Source: a virus. From it: a stretch of 39,772 nt of DNA. The stretch's first letter is position 1, and each line of letters opens with the position of its first letter. The notes under the pieces are model-generated. The model was not told the DNA's origin and ran no database searches. It saw only the letters and a list, made by a program, of their open reading frames with translations. A program made the translations under genes and the position numbers. The stretch is taken from the IMG/VR virus record IMGVR_UViG_3300030104_003298, positions 441 to 40,212 of that record; one strand, 5' to 3'. Below, one piece after another: positions 17,901 to 27,740 of the stretch.

Positions 17901-20900
17901 CAACTACAACGAGCACTTCCATGAACACAGTTACAGTCAACAGCATCGGAGCCCAAGGACCAGCCGGTTCAACTGGTCCAGCAGGGACAAGCGTTATTAA
18001 TGGAAGTAGCGCCCCCCAAAGTAGCGATGGCAATAATGGTGATTTCTTTCTTGAGACAACAAATTCAAGATTGTATGGACCTAAAGCAGGTGGGGCATGG
18101 CCTGGTAGTTACGTCTCGTTAGTAGGGCCAACGGGTTCAACTGGATCTCAAGGTTCGACTGGACCTCAAGGCGCAACAGGACCAACAGGACCCCAAGGAC
18201 CCCAAGGTAGCACTGGCAATACAGGTCCACAAGGGATTCAGGGAACGACTGGAAATACAGGTGCTACGGGTTCGGCAGGTCCACAAGGAACGCAGGGAAT
18301 CCAAGGAACACAGGGGAATACAGGTGCTACAGGTGCTTTTGGTGGTGCGACTTTTGATTATACATTTGATACTTCAACCGTTGATAGTGATCCAGGCGCA
18401 GGTAAAGCAAGATTTAACAACGCAAATATTTCATCGGCTACTCTTTTATATATAGATGATACTGATGATGGTGGTACAGATGTCCAAGCTTATTTAAGGA
18501 CCATTGATGATTCAACATCAACAATAAAAGGACATTTTAAAGTATCAAATAAAACTGATCCTAATGATTTTGCACTGTTTACAATTTCAGCAGCAACTGA
18601 AGCAACTGGGTATCACAAAGTAACTTGTGCTTATGTTTCTGGTTCGACTTCTTTTAGTGCAAGTGAAGATATTGTTTTAACTTTTGCAAGGACTGGAGAC
18701 AAAGGAGATACAGGATCAACAGGGTCAGCCGCGACTATTGCTGTAGGTTCTACAAGTACAGGAAGTGCAGGCTCTAACGCTTCTGTTGCTAATAGTGGTT
18801 CGTCTAGTGCAGCAACTTTTGACTTCACTATCCCAAGAGGTGATACGGGAGCTACTGGACCACAGGGTATTCAAGGTGCTACAGGTGCTACAGGATCACA
18901 AGGTATTCAAGGCGCAACTGGTCCCACTGGATCTACTGGGGCAACTGGTCCTACTGGAGCTGATGGTAAGACAGTTCTAAATGGTTCGGGTGCTCCTGGT
19001 TCAGGGCTAGGTGTTGATGGTGATTTTTATATTGACACAACAAACAAAGCTATTTACGGGCCAAAAGCTAGTGGGGCGTGGGGTAGCGGAACATCATATT
19101 TACAAGGAGCTACTGGAGCTACTGGCCCGCAAGGTCCGCAAGGTAATACTGGTTCTCAAGGAGCGACTGGAGCGACTGGCCCAGCTGGTCAAGATGGTGA
19201 AGGTCTTACTAATGGAGACAAAGGCGACATTACAGTTTCAGGTAGTGGTGGGAGTACTTGGACTATTGATAATAATGCGATCACTAATGCAAAAATATTA
19301 GATGACACAATTGCAGAGTCAAAGTTAGATATTCATGCAGCGCCTAGCGGAACAAATAAGTTTTTAGGTTATACATCTAACGGTATGGAATGGGCTGTAC
19401 CTCCAGACACAAACACCACATATTCTGTTGGCGATAATGGTTTAACTAAGAATAATTTTACTGATGCGTTAAAAACAAAGCTTGATGGAATCGAAACTAG
19501 TGCGACAGCAGACCAGACAGGATCAGAGATAAAAACAGCTTATGAAGCGGAATCAAATACAAATGCCTTTACAGATACAGAAAAATCAAAACTAGCAGCA
19601 ATAGAGGCTTCTGCTACAGCGGATCAAACTGATGCTGAAATAAGGGCAGCAATCGAGGCGGCTAGTGACTCCAACGTATTTACAGATGCAGATCACAGTA
19701 AATTAAATGCTATTGAAGCGAGTGCTACTGCTGATCAAACAGGCGCGGAAATAAAAACAGCTTACGAGGCTGAAAGTGATACTAATGCTTTCACTGATGC
19801 GTTAAAGACAAAACTTGATGGAGTAGAAGCCAGTGCAACGGCTGATCAAACAGGAGCAGAAATCAAGTCAGCTTATGAAGGTGAATCAAATACAAACGCA
19901 TACACGGATGCAGAAAAGACAAAATTATCAGGAATTGCTACGTCTGCAAATAACTACGCTATCTCGGCTGATTTGCTTGATGAAGATAATATGTCAACTA
20001 ACTCAGCGACTAAAGTTCCATCGCAGCAGTCGGTTAAAGCCTACGTCGACGCAAATAGTTCTGATACAACTTACACAGCCGGAACAGGGCTGCAATTATC
20101 TGGTACGCAGTTTTCTGTAACGTCTTTAGCCTTAACAACTGTCCAAGAGGCTTCAAGTCAATCAGCTCAGTTAGCACTGACAACCCAGGAAGGTGACATT
20201 GTTGTTCGGACTGATGAGAACAAGTCCTATGTAAGAAACAGTGGAACGGCTGGAACGATGGCAGATTTTACGCTGCTACGAACCCCAACTGATGCTGTTC
20301 TCTCTGTTAATGGAAATACAGGAGCGATCACATCGGCACAAATAGCGGCGGCGGTTGAAGCGGCTTCAGATTCAAATACTTTTACTGACGCAGATCATTC
20401 AAAATTAAACGCCATTGAAGCGTCAGCAACTGCCGATCAGACTGGGGCTGAAATAAAGACTGCCTATGAAGCTGAGTCAGATACTAACGCTTATACAGAT
20501 GCCGAGAAATCTAAATTAGCAGCCATTGAAGCGTCAGCGACTGGAGATCAGACAAACGCAGAAATCAGGGCTGCCGTTGAAGCTGCTACTGATAGCAATG
20601 TTTTCACAGATGCAGATCACACAAAGCTAAACGCAATAGCCGCATCTGCTAATAATTATGCAATCTCGTCTGATCTTTTAGATGAAGATGATATGTCAAC
20701 AGACTCTGCTACGAAAGTACCAAGTCAGCAATCTGTTAAAGCGTTCTCGTCTAATGCAACTAATTTAACTTCGGGTACTGTTGCAGCAGCTAGGGTTGCA
20801 ACTTTAAATCAAAATACAACAGGATCAGCAGGCTCTTGTACAGGCAATGCGGCAACGGCAACGAGCGCGACTACTGCCACAAATGCCAATCATATTTCTG

Positions 20901-21355
20901 TAGCAGATAACGAAAGCACAAACGAAAACAATTTAATTCCTTTTATTGAAGATGCATCAGCTACTGGGAATGTAGGTTTAGAAAGTGATGGTGATTTTCA
21001 TTACAACCCCAGTACAGGAAAAGTCACGGCTACAACCTTTACTGATGCACAAGGCCCTGTAAGATCAATCCCGCAAAATTCACAATCAGGGGCTTATACG
21101 TTGGTAGCTGCCGATACTGGAAAACATATTTTAGCTAGTGGAAATATCACTTGGACAGATAACACTTTTTCAGCGGGTCAAGCTGTGACCATCGTGAATA
21201 ATACGGGTGGAGATTTAACAATAACTAAGGGAACAAATATGTATAACATCGCAGACGCTAGCAACGCAAATCGTACTTTAGGAACGCGAGGTATTGCGAC
21301 CTTATTATTTACTGCTGCTGATACTTGCTATATCTCAGGCTCACCACTGAGTTAA
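17897..21355 (+). CDS. Long collagen-like tail fibre
   Basis: 1152 aa from the ATG that overlaps the upstream stop (ATGA); an in-frame start at 17855 would merely re-read the previous gene. Gly-X-Y collagen-like runs lie at about residues 77-148 and again at nt 18837-18968 and 19104-19200. A ~40-residue module with GDF(Y/F)...T(N/T)..YGPKA.GAW occurs twice between them. The centre has two blocks of ~33-residue repeats around [20 protein letters not shown] and FTDA..(S/T)KL..IE, each block ending NNYAIS.DLLDED.MST. The C-terminus ([18 protein letters not shown]-like) is a compact beta domain. Such trimeric fibres bind host surface structures. Confidence 0.9.
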   Translation: MTTTTSTSMNTVTVNSIGAQGPAGSTGPAGTSVINGSSAPQSSDGNNGDFFLETTNSRLYGPKAGGAWPGSYVSLVGPTGSTGSQGSTGPQGATGPTGPQGPQGSTGNTGPQGIQGTTGNTGATGSAGPQGTQGIQGTQGNTGATGAFGGATFDYTFDTSTVDSDPGAGKARFNNANISSATLLYIDDTDDGGTDVQAYLRTIDDSTSTIKGHFKVSNKTDPNDFALFTISAATEATGYHKVTCAYVSGSTSFSASEDIVLTFARTGDKGDTGSTGSAATIAVGSTSTGSAGSNASVANSGSSSAATFDFTIPRGDTGATGPQGIQGATGATGSQGIQGATGPTGSTGATGPTGADGKTVLNGSGAPGSGLGVDGDFYIDTTNKAIYGPKASGAWGSGTSYLQGATGATGPQGPQGNTGSQGATGATGPAGQDGEGLTNGDKGDITVSGSGGSTWTIDNNAITNAKILDDTIAESKLDIHAAPSGTNKFLGYTSNGMEWAVPPDTNTTYSVGDNGLTKNNFTDALKTKLDGIETSATADQTGSEIKTAYEAESNTNAFTDTEKSKLAAIEASATADQTDAEIRAAIEAASDSNVFTDADHSKLNAIEASATADQTGAEIKTAYEAESDTNAFTDALKTKLDGVEASATADQTGAEIKSAYEGESNTNAYTDAEKTKLSGIATSANNYAISADLLDEDNMSTNSATKVPSQQSVKAYVDANSSDTTYTAGTGLQLSGTQFSVTSLALTTVQEASSQSAQLALTTQEGDIVVRTDENKSYVRNSGTAGTMADFTLLRTPTDAVLSVNGNTGAITSAQIAAAVEAASDSNTFTDADHSKLNAIEASATADQTGAEIKTAYEAESDTNAYTDAEKSKLAAIEASATGDQTNAEIRAAVEAATDSNVFTDADHTKLNAIAASANNYAISSDLLDEDDMSTDSATKVPSQQSVKAFSSNATNLTSGTVAAARVATLNQNTTGSAGSCTGNAATATSATTATNANHISVADNESTNENNLIPFIEDASATGNVGLESDGDFHYNPSTGKVTATTFTDAQGPVRSIPQNSQSGAYTLVAADTGKHILASGNITWTDNTFSAGQAVTIVNNTGGDLTITKGTNMYNIADASNANRTLGTRGIATLLFTAADTCYISGSPLS
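19455..20745 (+). repeat. Coding repeats in the long fibre (~99-bp units, two blocks)
   Basis: Imperfect ~33-codon units at 19455-20055 and 20341-20745. Protein sequence is conserved better than DNA: synonymous codons vary between units, so they look like old repeats kept under protein selection. Each block ends with the same PSQQSVKA segment. Confidence 0.8.
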
Positions 21356-21396
21356 AAAATGTACCTACTAACTAACAAACACGGAGGTTATTAAAC

Positions 21397-23973
21397 ATGT
21401 CCATTCAAATGATGCTTTTAGGTGTAGGTGCAAAGGCAGATCCTATATATGTTGATCAAGTATTTAATAATTACGTTTATACAGGCTCTAGTTCAGCACA
21501 GACTTTTGATGTCGGAATTGACTTGGCTAATGAAGGTGGTTTGGTTTGGAATAAGTATAGAGAGATGAATAGCCCAAATATTTTCATTGACACTGAAAGA
21601 GGTAAAACAAAGATTTTAAAAACTGATTCAACTGATGCCGAATCAACCTACAGTACAGCTATAACTTCCTTCAATAATAATGGTTTTTCAGTTGGGGGTG
21701 GTAATGCTTGGACTAATTTTAATTCCAGTTATACCCATTTTAATTGGATCTGGAGGAAAGCTCCAGGGTTTTGCGATATTGTTAAATACACAGGAAATTC
21801 TACTAATCGTGAAATAGCCCATTCACTTAAGGCAAACGTAGGGATGATGATAATTAAAGGTACTGACTCTACAAGTAGCTGGTATGTATGGCATAGAGAT
21901 TTTGGAGATACAGATTCAGATCAATATAATTATCGTTTACGTTTAAGTCATACAAATAGTCGAGATTCGGGAATGTCAACAGTGTGGTATCAAAACCCTA
22001 CGTCTACACATTTCTCAGTTGGAACAAATGGAGCGTGTAACAATAACGGTTCTGAATATATCTGCTACCTATTCGCAGGAGGTGAAAGCAACGCCAGCGA
22101 AGCAAGGTCTGTTGATTTTGACGGAAATGATTATTTAAGTCTTGCTAGTAGTGCTGACTTTAATATGGGTTCAGGTGACTTTACTTTGGAAGGTTGGGTA
22201 AAATGGGATACGGTTTCTGGTGTAAGAGTTGTTTTGAATGGTAGAGGTCTTAATAGCTCTGGTGGGCCAGTTATATATTCAAATGGTACTAACTTAGTAT
22301 TTGGTGGTGGAGCGTCAATTACTGCCAGTGGTGTTCTTAATAAGGGACAGTGGTATCACGTTGCAGGGACAAAAAGCGGTAGTACTTCAAGGTTGTTTTT
22401 AAATGGTAATCTTGTAGGCACTTCAACTGCTTCATATTCATATTCGGCTGATACTCCATTTGTGATTGGCAATTCTCATGCTAACGAATATTTTGACGGA
22501 AAAGTAAGTAATGCACGAGTAGTCAAAGGAACAGCAGTTTATACATCATCATTCAAGCCACCAACAGAACCATTAACGAACATAAGCGGTACTGTCCTTT
22601 TATGCTGTAACAACTCATCTACTACAGGTAAAACAGTTGGTCCTACGATCACCGCTAATGGAGATCCAACAGCAAGCACAGATAGCCCCTTCGATGACCC
22701 TGGGAATTTTGTCTTTGGTGAAAATAGTGATAGTAATGCAATTAAGACTGGATCGTACGTTGGAACAGGTTCAGCAGGTTTAGTTGTAAATGTCGGGTGG
22801 GAGCCTCAGATTCTCATGATAAAAAGGATTGATTCTGGAGGTGATTGGTATACGTATGATTCTGCTAGAGGTGTCGTTACTGATGGGGATGATGCAGTTT
22901 TAAGAGCTAACTCAAGTAATGTAGAAGCAGATGCGGATCATATTGAATTTACGCCAACTGGTTTTAATTTAACTAGTACAAGTAGTGGCGTAAACAGTGA
23001 TGGAGGTAAATGGCTCTACATTGCGGTTAGACGTCCAGATGGATACGTTGGCAAGCTTTACGGTGCAGGGGAAGGAACGAGTGTATTCGCCATGGATACG
23101 GGTAATAGTAGTGCAACTATTCCTACCTTTGATAGTGGATTCCCTGTTGACTTCATGATCCGTAAAAACTATCAGTCTACTGTTCAATGGACTTCTGGAT
23201 CAAGACTTACTGGACTATCACGGTTAGCACCAAATGAAAATTATGTTGAGGTCTCTGATTCTACTGTTACTTGGGATAGCAATGTTGGTTGGGGATCAAC
23301 GGAACAAGGAACTGCTCTTATTTCGCATATGTGGAAACGCCACACTGGGATGGATTTGGTGGCTTACAAAGGGGACGGAGTCACTACAGGTAGACAAATA
23401 CCGCACTCATTGAATAAAACGATTGAGATGATGTGGGTAAAGAATAGAGATGCTTCTAAGGATTGGGTTGTTTATCACCATCAAGTTAATGGCGGAACAA
23501 ATCCTGAGCAGTACATAATGAAACTTAATACCGATGGTGGTCAGCATGGTACTTCTTCTCGTTGGAAAGATACCGCCCCGACAGACAAAGCCTTTACTGT
23601 TGGAGGAAGAGATGAAGTTAATGAAGACGGTGAGAATTTTATAGCCGTGCTCTTCGCCAGCGTTGACAAAATCAGTTCTGTTGGTGGATATGCTGGATCA
23701 AGCGGTAATGTCTCCGTGACCACAGGTTTCCAACCTAGATTTATTCTTATTAAAAGGACTAACAGTACTGGTCAATGGGCTCTCTTTGATACGGTAAGAG
23801 GGCTAACTAGCTCTGGATCAAATGGTGATTACGTAATCTATTTAAATCAAACTTGGTCACAACAAGCGGAAGGAACTTACATAGACTTATCATCAACAGG
23901 CTTTACAGTTACCAGTGATTGGGCCGGAATTAACGCAGCATCTAATGATTACATTTACTATGCTCACTCTTAG
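21397..23973 (+). CDS. Large tail fibre/adhesin with LamG-like domain
   Basis: 858 aa with a clear GGAGG ribosome site 11 bases before the ATG. Residues ~240-400 form a LamG/concanavalin-like lectin domain (VDFDGNDYLSLASSADFNMG, FTLEGWVKWD, GQWYHVAGTKSGSTSRLFLNG). Around it are repeated beta modules: a (P)QILMIKRI/FILIKRT...W..(Y/F)D..RG unit appears at least twice, and a DIVKYTGN.../DLVAYKGDG...REI/QIPHSL unit twice, patterns I recall from marine cyanophage fibres. Probable glycan-binding adhesin, the last virion gene of the rightward operon. Confidence 0.85.
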   Translation: MSIQMMLLGVGAKADPIYVDQVFNNYVYTGSSSAQTFDVGIDLANEGGLVWNKYREMNSPNIFIDTERGKTKILKTDSTDAESTYSTAITSFNNNGFSVGGGNAWTNFNSSYTHFNWIWRKAPGFCDIVKYTGNSTNREIAHSLKANVGMMIIKGTDSTSSWYVWHRDFGDTDSDQYNYRLRLSHTNSRDSGMSTVWYQNPTSTHFSVGTNGACNNNGSEYICYLFAGGESNASEARSVDFDGNDYLSLASSADFNMGSGDFTLEGWVKWDTVSGVRVVLNGRGLNSSGGPVIYSNGTNLVFGGGASITASGVLNKGQWYHVAGTKSGSTSRLFLNGNLVGTSTASYSYSADTPFVIGNSHANEYFDGKVSNARVVKGTAVYTSSFKPPTEPLTNISGTVLLCCNNSSTTGKTVGPTITANGDPTASTDSPFDDPGNFVFGENSDSNAIKTGSYVGTGSAGLVVNVGWEPQILMIKRIDSGGDWYTYDSARGVVTDGDDAVLRANSSNVEADADHIEFTPTGFNLTSTSSGVNSDGGKWLYIAVRRPDGYVGKLYGAGEGTSVFAMDTGNSSATIPTFDSGFPVDFMIRKNYQSTVQWTSGSRLTGLSRLAPNENYVEVSDSTVTWDSNVGWGSTEQGTALISHMWKRHTGMDLVAYKGDGVTTGRQIPHSLNKTIEMMWVKNRDASKDWVVYHHQVNGGTNPEQYIMKLNTDGGQHGTSSRWKDTAPTDKAFTVGGRDEVNEDGENFIAVLFASVDKISSVGGYAGSSGNVSVTTGFQPRFILIKRTNSTGQWALFDTVRGLTSSGSNGDYVIYLNQTWSQQAEGTYIDLSSTGFTVTSDWAGINAASNDYIYYAHS

Positions 23974-24009
23974 TGCTGGCCGAACAACTTAGCAATAGCA
24001 TTTACTACT

Positions 24010-24037
24010 TTGACATATTGGGGGTTGACTCTATACT
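24010..24037 (+). promoter_or_regulatory. Sigma-70-like promoter with GGGTTGACTC box
   Basis: TTGACA (24010-24015), 16-base spacer, TATACT (24032-24037). The box GGGTTGACTC (24022-24031) abuts the -10. The following TTAGACGTA is shared with the promoter at 8507-8534. It drives the three-gene membrane cassette; the TTG start follows 22 bases later. Confidence 0.75.
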
Positions 24038-24059
24038 TAGACGTAGAAGCAAAAATTAA

Positions 24060-24254
24060 TTGATTAGGATTTTAACGTTTGTCAATAGTGGGGTCTTAAT
24101 TGCCTTCATTGCTGGCGGGGCTTTTGTTTTCTCACAACGAACAAAGTTTGTGAACAATATGCTTTTTACGATTCAGGATCAGGTGATTGAGAATATACAA
24201 AGCAGCATTAAACCACAATTACCAAAGGCAACAGGTAATGTCCTCCCGTTCTGA
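24060..24254 (+). CDS. Small single-pass membrane protein
   Basis: 64 aa with a TTG start. One membrane helix at residues ~6-24 (TFVNSGVLIAFIAGGAFVF) is followed by a short amphipathic part ending IQSSIKPQLPKATGNVLPF. The layout (membrane anchor, QVIENIQSSIKPQLP, Gly/Pro-rich end) resembles small proteins I recall from marine cyanophages, but no function is established. It opens a three-gene rightward set right after its promoter and overlaps the next gene. It could be a holin-like lysis protein; nothing in the sequence proves that. Confidence 0.55.
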   Translation: MIRILTFVNSGVLIAFIAGGAFVFSQRTKFVNNMLFTIQDQVIENIQSSIKPQLPKATGNVLPF

Positions 24255-24777
24255 GTTTCCTTTTTTAAGTATCCTTTTAGGGGTTGGTTTAATTGGTACA
24301 AATTTCTATAGTTTAGGGTTGCTATCAAAATCAGGAGGTTCAGTCCCATTCGATTTAGCTCGATTGAATACAACTGAAAATAGCGCTAGTCAATTGCGTT
24401 ATAAAAAGAATGGAGAAGATTTAGATTTAACAATCACGCATAACATGCACCAACCTAAGACTGTCTTGTTTTCTAGCGATACGACTAAGAGCAAATGGAA
24501 TGGGAAACAAGATATTAGTTATGTAAGGCGTGAATATGTCCCCCACGTACCGACAGAGAAAAGACAAGAGATAGACATGAAGTGTTTAGAAGCTTCTATC
24601 ACTGGAAAGAATAACGGTGGTCTTGTAGGAGCTGGAGTTGCTACGGCGGCGGGTGCATCAAAACTTTCTAACGTACCGATTATTGGATTTTTATTAGAGC
24701 CTTTTGCTAGAAATAGAGCGCAAAAAATAGGTCAAGACATCGGGTCAAGCTTGGGCAAAGATTTATCTGATTGTTAG
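24238..24777 (+). CDS. Membrane-anchored protein of unknown function
   Basis: 179 aa from the ATG at 24238 (an upstream in-frame start at 24187 would lie in the previous gene). Residues ~6-28 (EFPFLSILLGVGLIGTNFYSLGLL) form a membrane helix, then a soluble part (NGEDLDLTITHNMHQPKTVL), a mid Cys (MKCLEASI), a Gly/Ala-rich second hydrophobic patch (GGLVGAGVATAAGASKL...PIIGFLLEPF), and a C-terminal Cys as the last residue. The paired cysteines suggest an exported or periplasmic domain. Co-transcribed with its neighbours; I do not recognise the family. Confidence 0.6.
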   Translation: MSSRSEFPFLSILLGVGLIGTNFYSLGLLSKSGGSVPFDLARLNTTENSASQLRYKKNGEDLDLTITHNMHQPKTVLFSSDTTKSKWNGKQDISYVRREYVPHVPTEKRQEIDMKCLEASITGKNNGGLVGAGVATAAGASKLSNVPIIGFLLEPFARNRAQKIGQDIGSSLGKDLSDC

Positions 24778-25667
24778 TGGAAATTAAAGAGATAGGAATA
24801 AATCAACCTCGTATTCCTGATATAGCTGTTTTGCCAATAAGAAATAATATCCCTTCAGTTGAACGATTAACTTTTAATTTCCCAAAGCCAATTATTGATC
24901 TTCCTTGTGTAGAAGCTAGAGAAAATTTTTCAACAAAAGAAGTTTTTAATTTTGATAAAGGAAGTTATTCAAGCTTTTGTGATTTTAAATTTGGATCTTT
25001 TAACCCTCCTATCTTGACCCCTTCAGTTGTAAATAAATTATCTGATGAACAAAAAGATAAAATAAATGAAGATTTAAAAAAGCAATTTGAAGAACAAGAA
25101 AGGGAAAATATTAAATCTATGAGTGATGAATTGTCAGAAATGACAGAGAAGGAAACTAAAGCTGAAACAGTAAAAAAAGATAGTAAAAAAGATCAAAAAA
25201 CTAATGTGCCGAAGAATCTTAACCTTGATGCAATCAACAAAAAAGAATTACAATTAGCTTTAAATACTTCTTTTGATTGTCCTCCTATTGATGCTTTGCC
25301 TATTGGAGCATTAGGACCACAACAAACTAAAAGAGTTAAGGCATATGTAAGAGATGTAGAAGGCGAATGTCAAACAGTTTGGCAAAATATAAGCATCGGA
25401 GAATTAGCCCAAAATTTCACGCCCCCAGGTTCTCAGGTTCTTTCTGTGGCTGCCACAACTTTTGTATCTGCAACCGTAGTTTTAGCTGCTAAGCCTGCAA
25501 GTTCAATCCTTCTTAAGATAATTAAACCAGCTACTAAAAAAATCGCAAAAAAAATATTTAAGCTGATAGGTAAAAAAGAAAAAGTACAAAGTTATAATGA
25601 TAGAAAACTAGCTCAAAGAGATAAGAATAGGGCTGTTATGGCTTTACGTCGTTCTCTAAAGGGCTAA
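24777..25667 (+). CDS. Membrane-associated protein of unknown function
   Basis: About 296 aa from GTG at 24777, which shares a base with the upstream stop; TTG at 24771 is an alternative. The N-terminal half has scattered cysteines (LPCVEAR, SSFCDFKFGSF). Residues ~95-150 are a charged Lys/Glu coiled-coil-like stretch. A Cys-containing segment (SFDCPPIDALPIGALGPQQTKRVKAYVRDVEGECQTVWQNISI) follows, then a hydrophobic helix near residue 225-245 (VLSVAATTFVSATVVLAAKPA) and a very basic tail. Its 3' end overlaps the leftward cassette by 32 bases, tail to tail, with no terminator between. Function unknown. Confidence 0.6.
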   Translation: MEIKEIGINQPRIPDIAVLPIRNNIPSVERLTFNFPKPIIDLPCVEARENFSTKEVFNFDKGSYSSFCDFKFGSFNPPILTPSVVNKLSDEQKDKINEDLKKQFEEQERENIKSMSDELSEMTEKETKAETVKKDSKKDQKTNVPKNLNLDAINKKELQLALNTSFDCPPIDALPIGALGPQQTKRVKAYVRDVEGECQTVWQNISIGELAQNFTPPGSQVLSVAATTFVSATVVLAAKPASSILLKIIKPATKKIAKKIFKLIGKKEKVQSYNDRKLAQRDKNRAVMALRRSLKG

Positions 25668-26292
25668 TACTGTGCTGGTGTTGAGGGAGGCTATTAGGAG
25701 GCAATCCTAGAGAAACATCTGAGCAGATAGCCGCAAACTTACCTGTAATAATTACACCTTCTGAAAGTAAACTTTTACAATGTTTTATTCTGCCTAATTC
25801 ATAACTAATTCTTTGATCTGCGATTCTATTTTCCCAAAATTGCACTTGTTTCGCTGCAAGTTTTCGACACAACTTTTGAGCGCGTCTATCTAGTGGAATA
25901 TTCCAAGAAAGGCTTATTCCTGGTGTAATTGCAAATGAATCCTTTTGTCCTGTTGCTGCATATCTTTCACCAATTAATTGTGATGGGTTGTCTGGATCTC
26001 CATCCTCATTTGCATCTATATTAGAAAATAAATATTGTGGACTTGTTTCGTTAAATGGTCTAGTGAAACTCATATTAGTTGAGATATAGGGCTGAACGGC
26101 AAGGGTTTCACCCTGACAAACAACACCATTGCCATATTGATTTTGAAACTGACGAGTGGGCATATTCATCACCCCAATATTTGAAATACTTCCCGATACA
26201 TTAGAGGTAGGAGCCGATGTTGAACTATAGTTATCTGCTGAAACTGGGGTGCATATTAAAGCAAAAAGCAGAGGTGTAAATTTATAGTTCAC
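25636..26292 (-). CDS. Exported protein, cyanophage-type secreted family
   Basis: 218 aa, GTG start overlapping the upstream TGA. Signal peptide of ~19 residues (MNYKFTPLLFALICTPVSA, cleavage likely before DN). The mature part has QYGNGVVCQGETLAVQPYIS, then ATGQKDSFAITPGISLSWNIPLDRRAQKLCRKLAAKQ, IADQRISYELGRIKHCKSLLSEGV, AAICSDV and an ending with HQHSIS. This order of four cysteines and the QKD...IPLD...C..A..Q motif matches what I recall of secreted proteins in marine cyanophages and picocyanobacteria. The role is unknown: perhaps envelope or lysis. Last gene of the four-gene leftward operon. Confidence 0.6.
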   Translation of the reverse strand: MNYKFTPLLFALICTPVSADNYSSTSAPTSNVSGSISNIGVMNMPTRQFQNQYGNGVVCQGETLAVQPYISTNMSFTRPFNETSPQYLFSNIDANEDGDPDNPSQLIGERYAATGQKDSFAITPGISLSWNIPLDRRAQKLCRKLAAKQVQFWENRIADQRISYELGRIKHCKSLLSEGVIITGKFAAICSDVSLGLPPNSLPQHQHSISPLENDVKP

Positions 26293-26720
26293 TGACTAAA
26301 TGTGCTAATACTTGTGCTAATAGATGTTGTCGTTGTTGTACGGTCTAGTTCTAAAACAGAAGTCAATCCTGGCTGACTAATTGTTTCCATATATTGCATA
26401 TTCGCCCCTGGGATTGTTTGTTTGAATAATGGTTTATTTGCCAGGTCTATTCCTGTCCATGTACTTGTTACATTGTTAATAGTATTTTCACTAATTGTTT
26501 TATATGTAGGGCTGATTACTTGATTTGCTGAAACAGGCTCAATATTTAAACCTGACACGCTCCAAGTTGACCCCGTTGAATAAGAATAAACCTTTTGAAT
26601 TTCCCTTACTGTCTGGGTGCTTTCTGTGGTCACATTAGATTGACCTTGTACGAAATTGCTTATTACTGGTACTGCCTTTACAGGGTGTGAAAGTAAAAGT
26701 AAAAGCAGTAATCTTTTCAC
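26289..26720 (-). CDS. Exported Thr/Ser-rich protein
   Basis: About 143 aa. I prefer the GTG at 26720, which overlaps the upstream TAG and gives MKRLLLLLLLSHPVKA, a clean signal peptide; TTG at 26726 would add two residues. The mature part is rich in Thr, Ser and Val (NVTTESTQTVREIQKVYSYSTG, TENTINN-like repeats, TTTTTSISTSISTFSQ end), with no cysteine, suggesting a beta-structured surface or assembly protein. Middle gene of an operon whose starts and stops all overlap. Function unknown. Confidence 0.55.
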   Translation of the reverse strand: MKRLLLLLLLSHPVKAVPVISNFVQGQSNVTTESTQTVREIQKVYSYSTGSTWSVSGLNIEPVSANQVISPTYKTISENTINNVTSTWTGIDLANKPLFKQTIPGANMQYMETISQPGLTSVLELDRTTTTTSISTSISTFSQ

Positions 26721-27229
26721 TACCAATCGCCTACGGTTAGCTCAGTTGAGATAGAAGCAATAGCACTGGTTCCAGCCCCTCCAGCAACGACGGCGGCAGT
26801 TGTGCCTGTTACTGTCCCCGCCAAGGTAGATTTTACGCCCCCAGATTGTGAGATGACATTAGAAAAAGCTGGAAGATCTACTAGCAAACCATCGCTAGAA
26901 ACATCTACACCTGCATTAACGGCATTAACATTATCGCCAAGGGTAAAGCTAACTGCTACTGAAGTCGGCTGGCCTGCTGTGGTCTGAGCAATGGTAGGAG
27001 CTGCCAGTGTTGCACTAGTGGCATTCTCTGCAAGTGTTAGACCTCCCAAAGATGATGCCGTGACACCATTTGTGGAAAGGCTGTAAGAACTAGCCCCACG
27101 GGTGGAATTTGTTAGAGCGTTGTCAACTGTTAACTGAACGCTGTTTACTGTTTTCATCCTTAAGCCATTAGCACCGACAGGGGTGGCAGCGGCTAGGAGC
27201 AAAGCAAAGGGGATTAGTAGTCGTTTCAT
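26720..27229 (-). CDS. Exported Ala/Thr/Val-rich protein
   Basis: 169 aa. Signal peptide MKRLLIPFALLLAAATPVGA, cleavage before NG. The mature part is Ala/Thr/Ser/Val-rich and low in charge (MKTVNSVQLTVDNALTNSTRGASSYS, ATLAAPTIAQTTAGQPTSVAVSFTLGDNV, TAAVVAGGAGTSAIASIS). It resembles small exported beta proteins I recall from cyanophage genomes; a filament-forming or matrix-like role is only a guess. The ATG overlaps the upstream TGA (ATGA). Its base composition is visibly more GC-rich than the neighbouring genes. Confidence 0.55.
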   Translation of the reverse strand: MKRLLIPFALLLAAATPVGANGLRMKTVNSVQLTVDNALTNSTRGASSYSLSTNGVTASSLGGLTLAENATSATLAAPTIAQTTAGQPTSVAVSFTLGDNVNAVNAGVDVSSDGLLVDLPAFSNVISQSGGVKSTLAGTVTGTTAAVVAGGAGTSAIASISTELTVGDW

Positions 27230-27684
27230 GATTGTTCAAGACGGCCTGTCTGTAAATTAATTTCTTTACCTGTTACTTTATCAATTTTTGGTTTATCTCC
27301 TGTAAGCGTTATATCATTTTTTACTCTTACTATTGTTGTATCACCTAAAATTTCTTGTAATTCTGCTTTGACACTTTTTCCATTACCCGCAGCGCCTTTT
27401 TCACCCTTTTGAGTTATATTTGCGCCAAAGGTTGAACTAAGTCCGACAAATATTGAAGCTATGAAAGTTGGATCTATTTTTTGTTGAGGGATACCAAGTT
27501 TACTAAGGTCTAAGTATGAAAGGCTTAACATCAAAGTGGCCCACGTCAACAATACCAACCTCACCCCTAAACCGACATATTCAAACTGTTCGTCGCGATC
27601 AGGTATCTTTTCCTGAATTTTTTGCATTAGATTTTTCTTTTCTTCTTTCTTGTCCTCTGTTTTCTTTGTTGCTTGTTCAGTCAT
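27226..27684 (-). CDS. Membrane protein, first gene of the leftward exported-protein operon
   Basis: 152 aa. A charged N-terminal ~35 residues (MTEQATKKTEDKKEEKKNLM) are followed by one or two membrane helices (VGLGVRLVLLTWATLMLSLSYLDL; FIASIFVGLSSTFGANI) and a soluble tail (GEKGAAGNGKSVKAELQEILGDTTIVRVKND...). A holin-like or scaffold role would fit, but no family is recognised. It has its own divergent promoter and leads the four-gene operon 27684 to 25636, in which every junction overlaps by 1 to 4 bases. Confidence 0.55.
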   Translation of the reverse strand: MTEQATKKTEDKKEEKKNLMQKIQEKIPDRDEQFEYVGLGVRLVLLTWATLMLSLSYLDLSKLGIPQQKIDPTFIASIFVGLSSTFGANITQKGEKGAAGNGKSVKAELQEILGDTTIVRVKNDITLTGDKPKIDKVTGKEINLQTGRLEQS

Positions 27685-27740
27685 AGACGTTTACTTGCTA
27701 TTTATACGTATTACCATACTAAAGCTAATTGTTATTGCTA
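27685..27740. promoter_or_regulatory. Divergent promoter region
   Basis: Leftward: TTAGCT, 16 bases, TATAAA. Rightward: TTGCTA with CATACT/TACTAA. The two overlap around the palindrome ATACGTAT, so both directions may be controlled together. There is no GGGT-NN-ACCC box in the 56 bases, although GAGTCAACCC (one mismatch) lies at 27743-27752, inside the next gene. Confidence 0.5.

Noticed and set aside
18121-19200. Short tandem repeats resembling a CRISPR-like or microsatellite array
   Set aside because: They are Gly-X-Y collagen codons of the fibre gene; no constant repeat length or spacers.
17897-23973. Diversity-generating retroelement acting on the fibres
   Set aside because: No reverse transcriptase and no template/variable repeat pair with A-specific differences was found.
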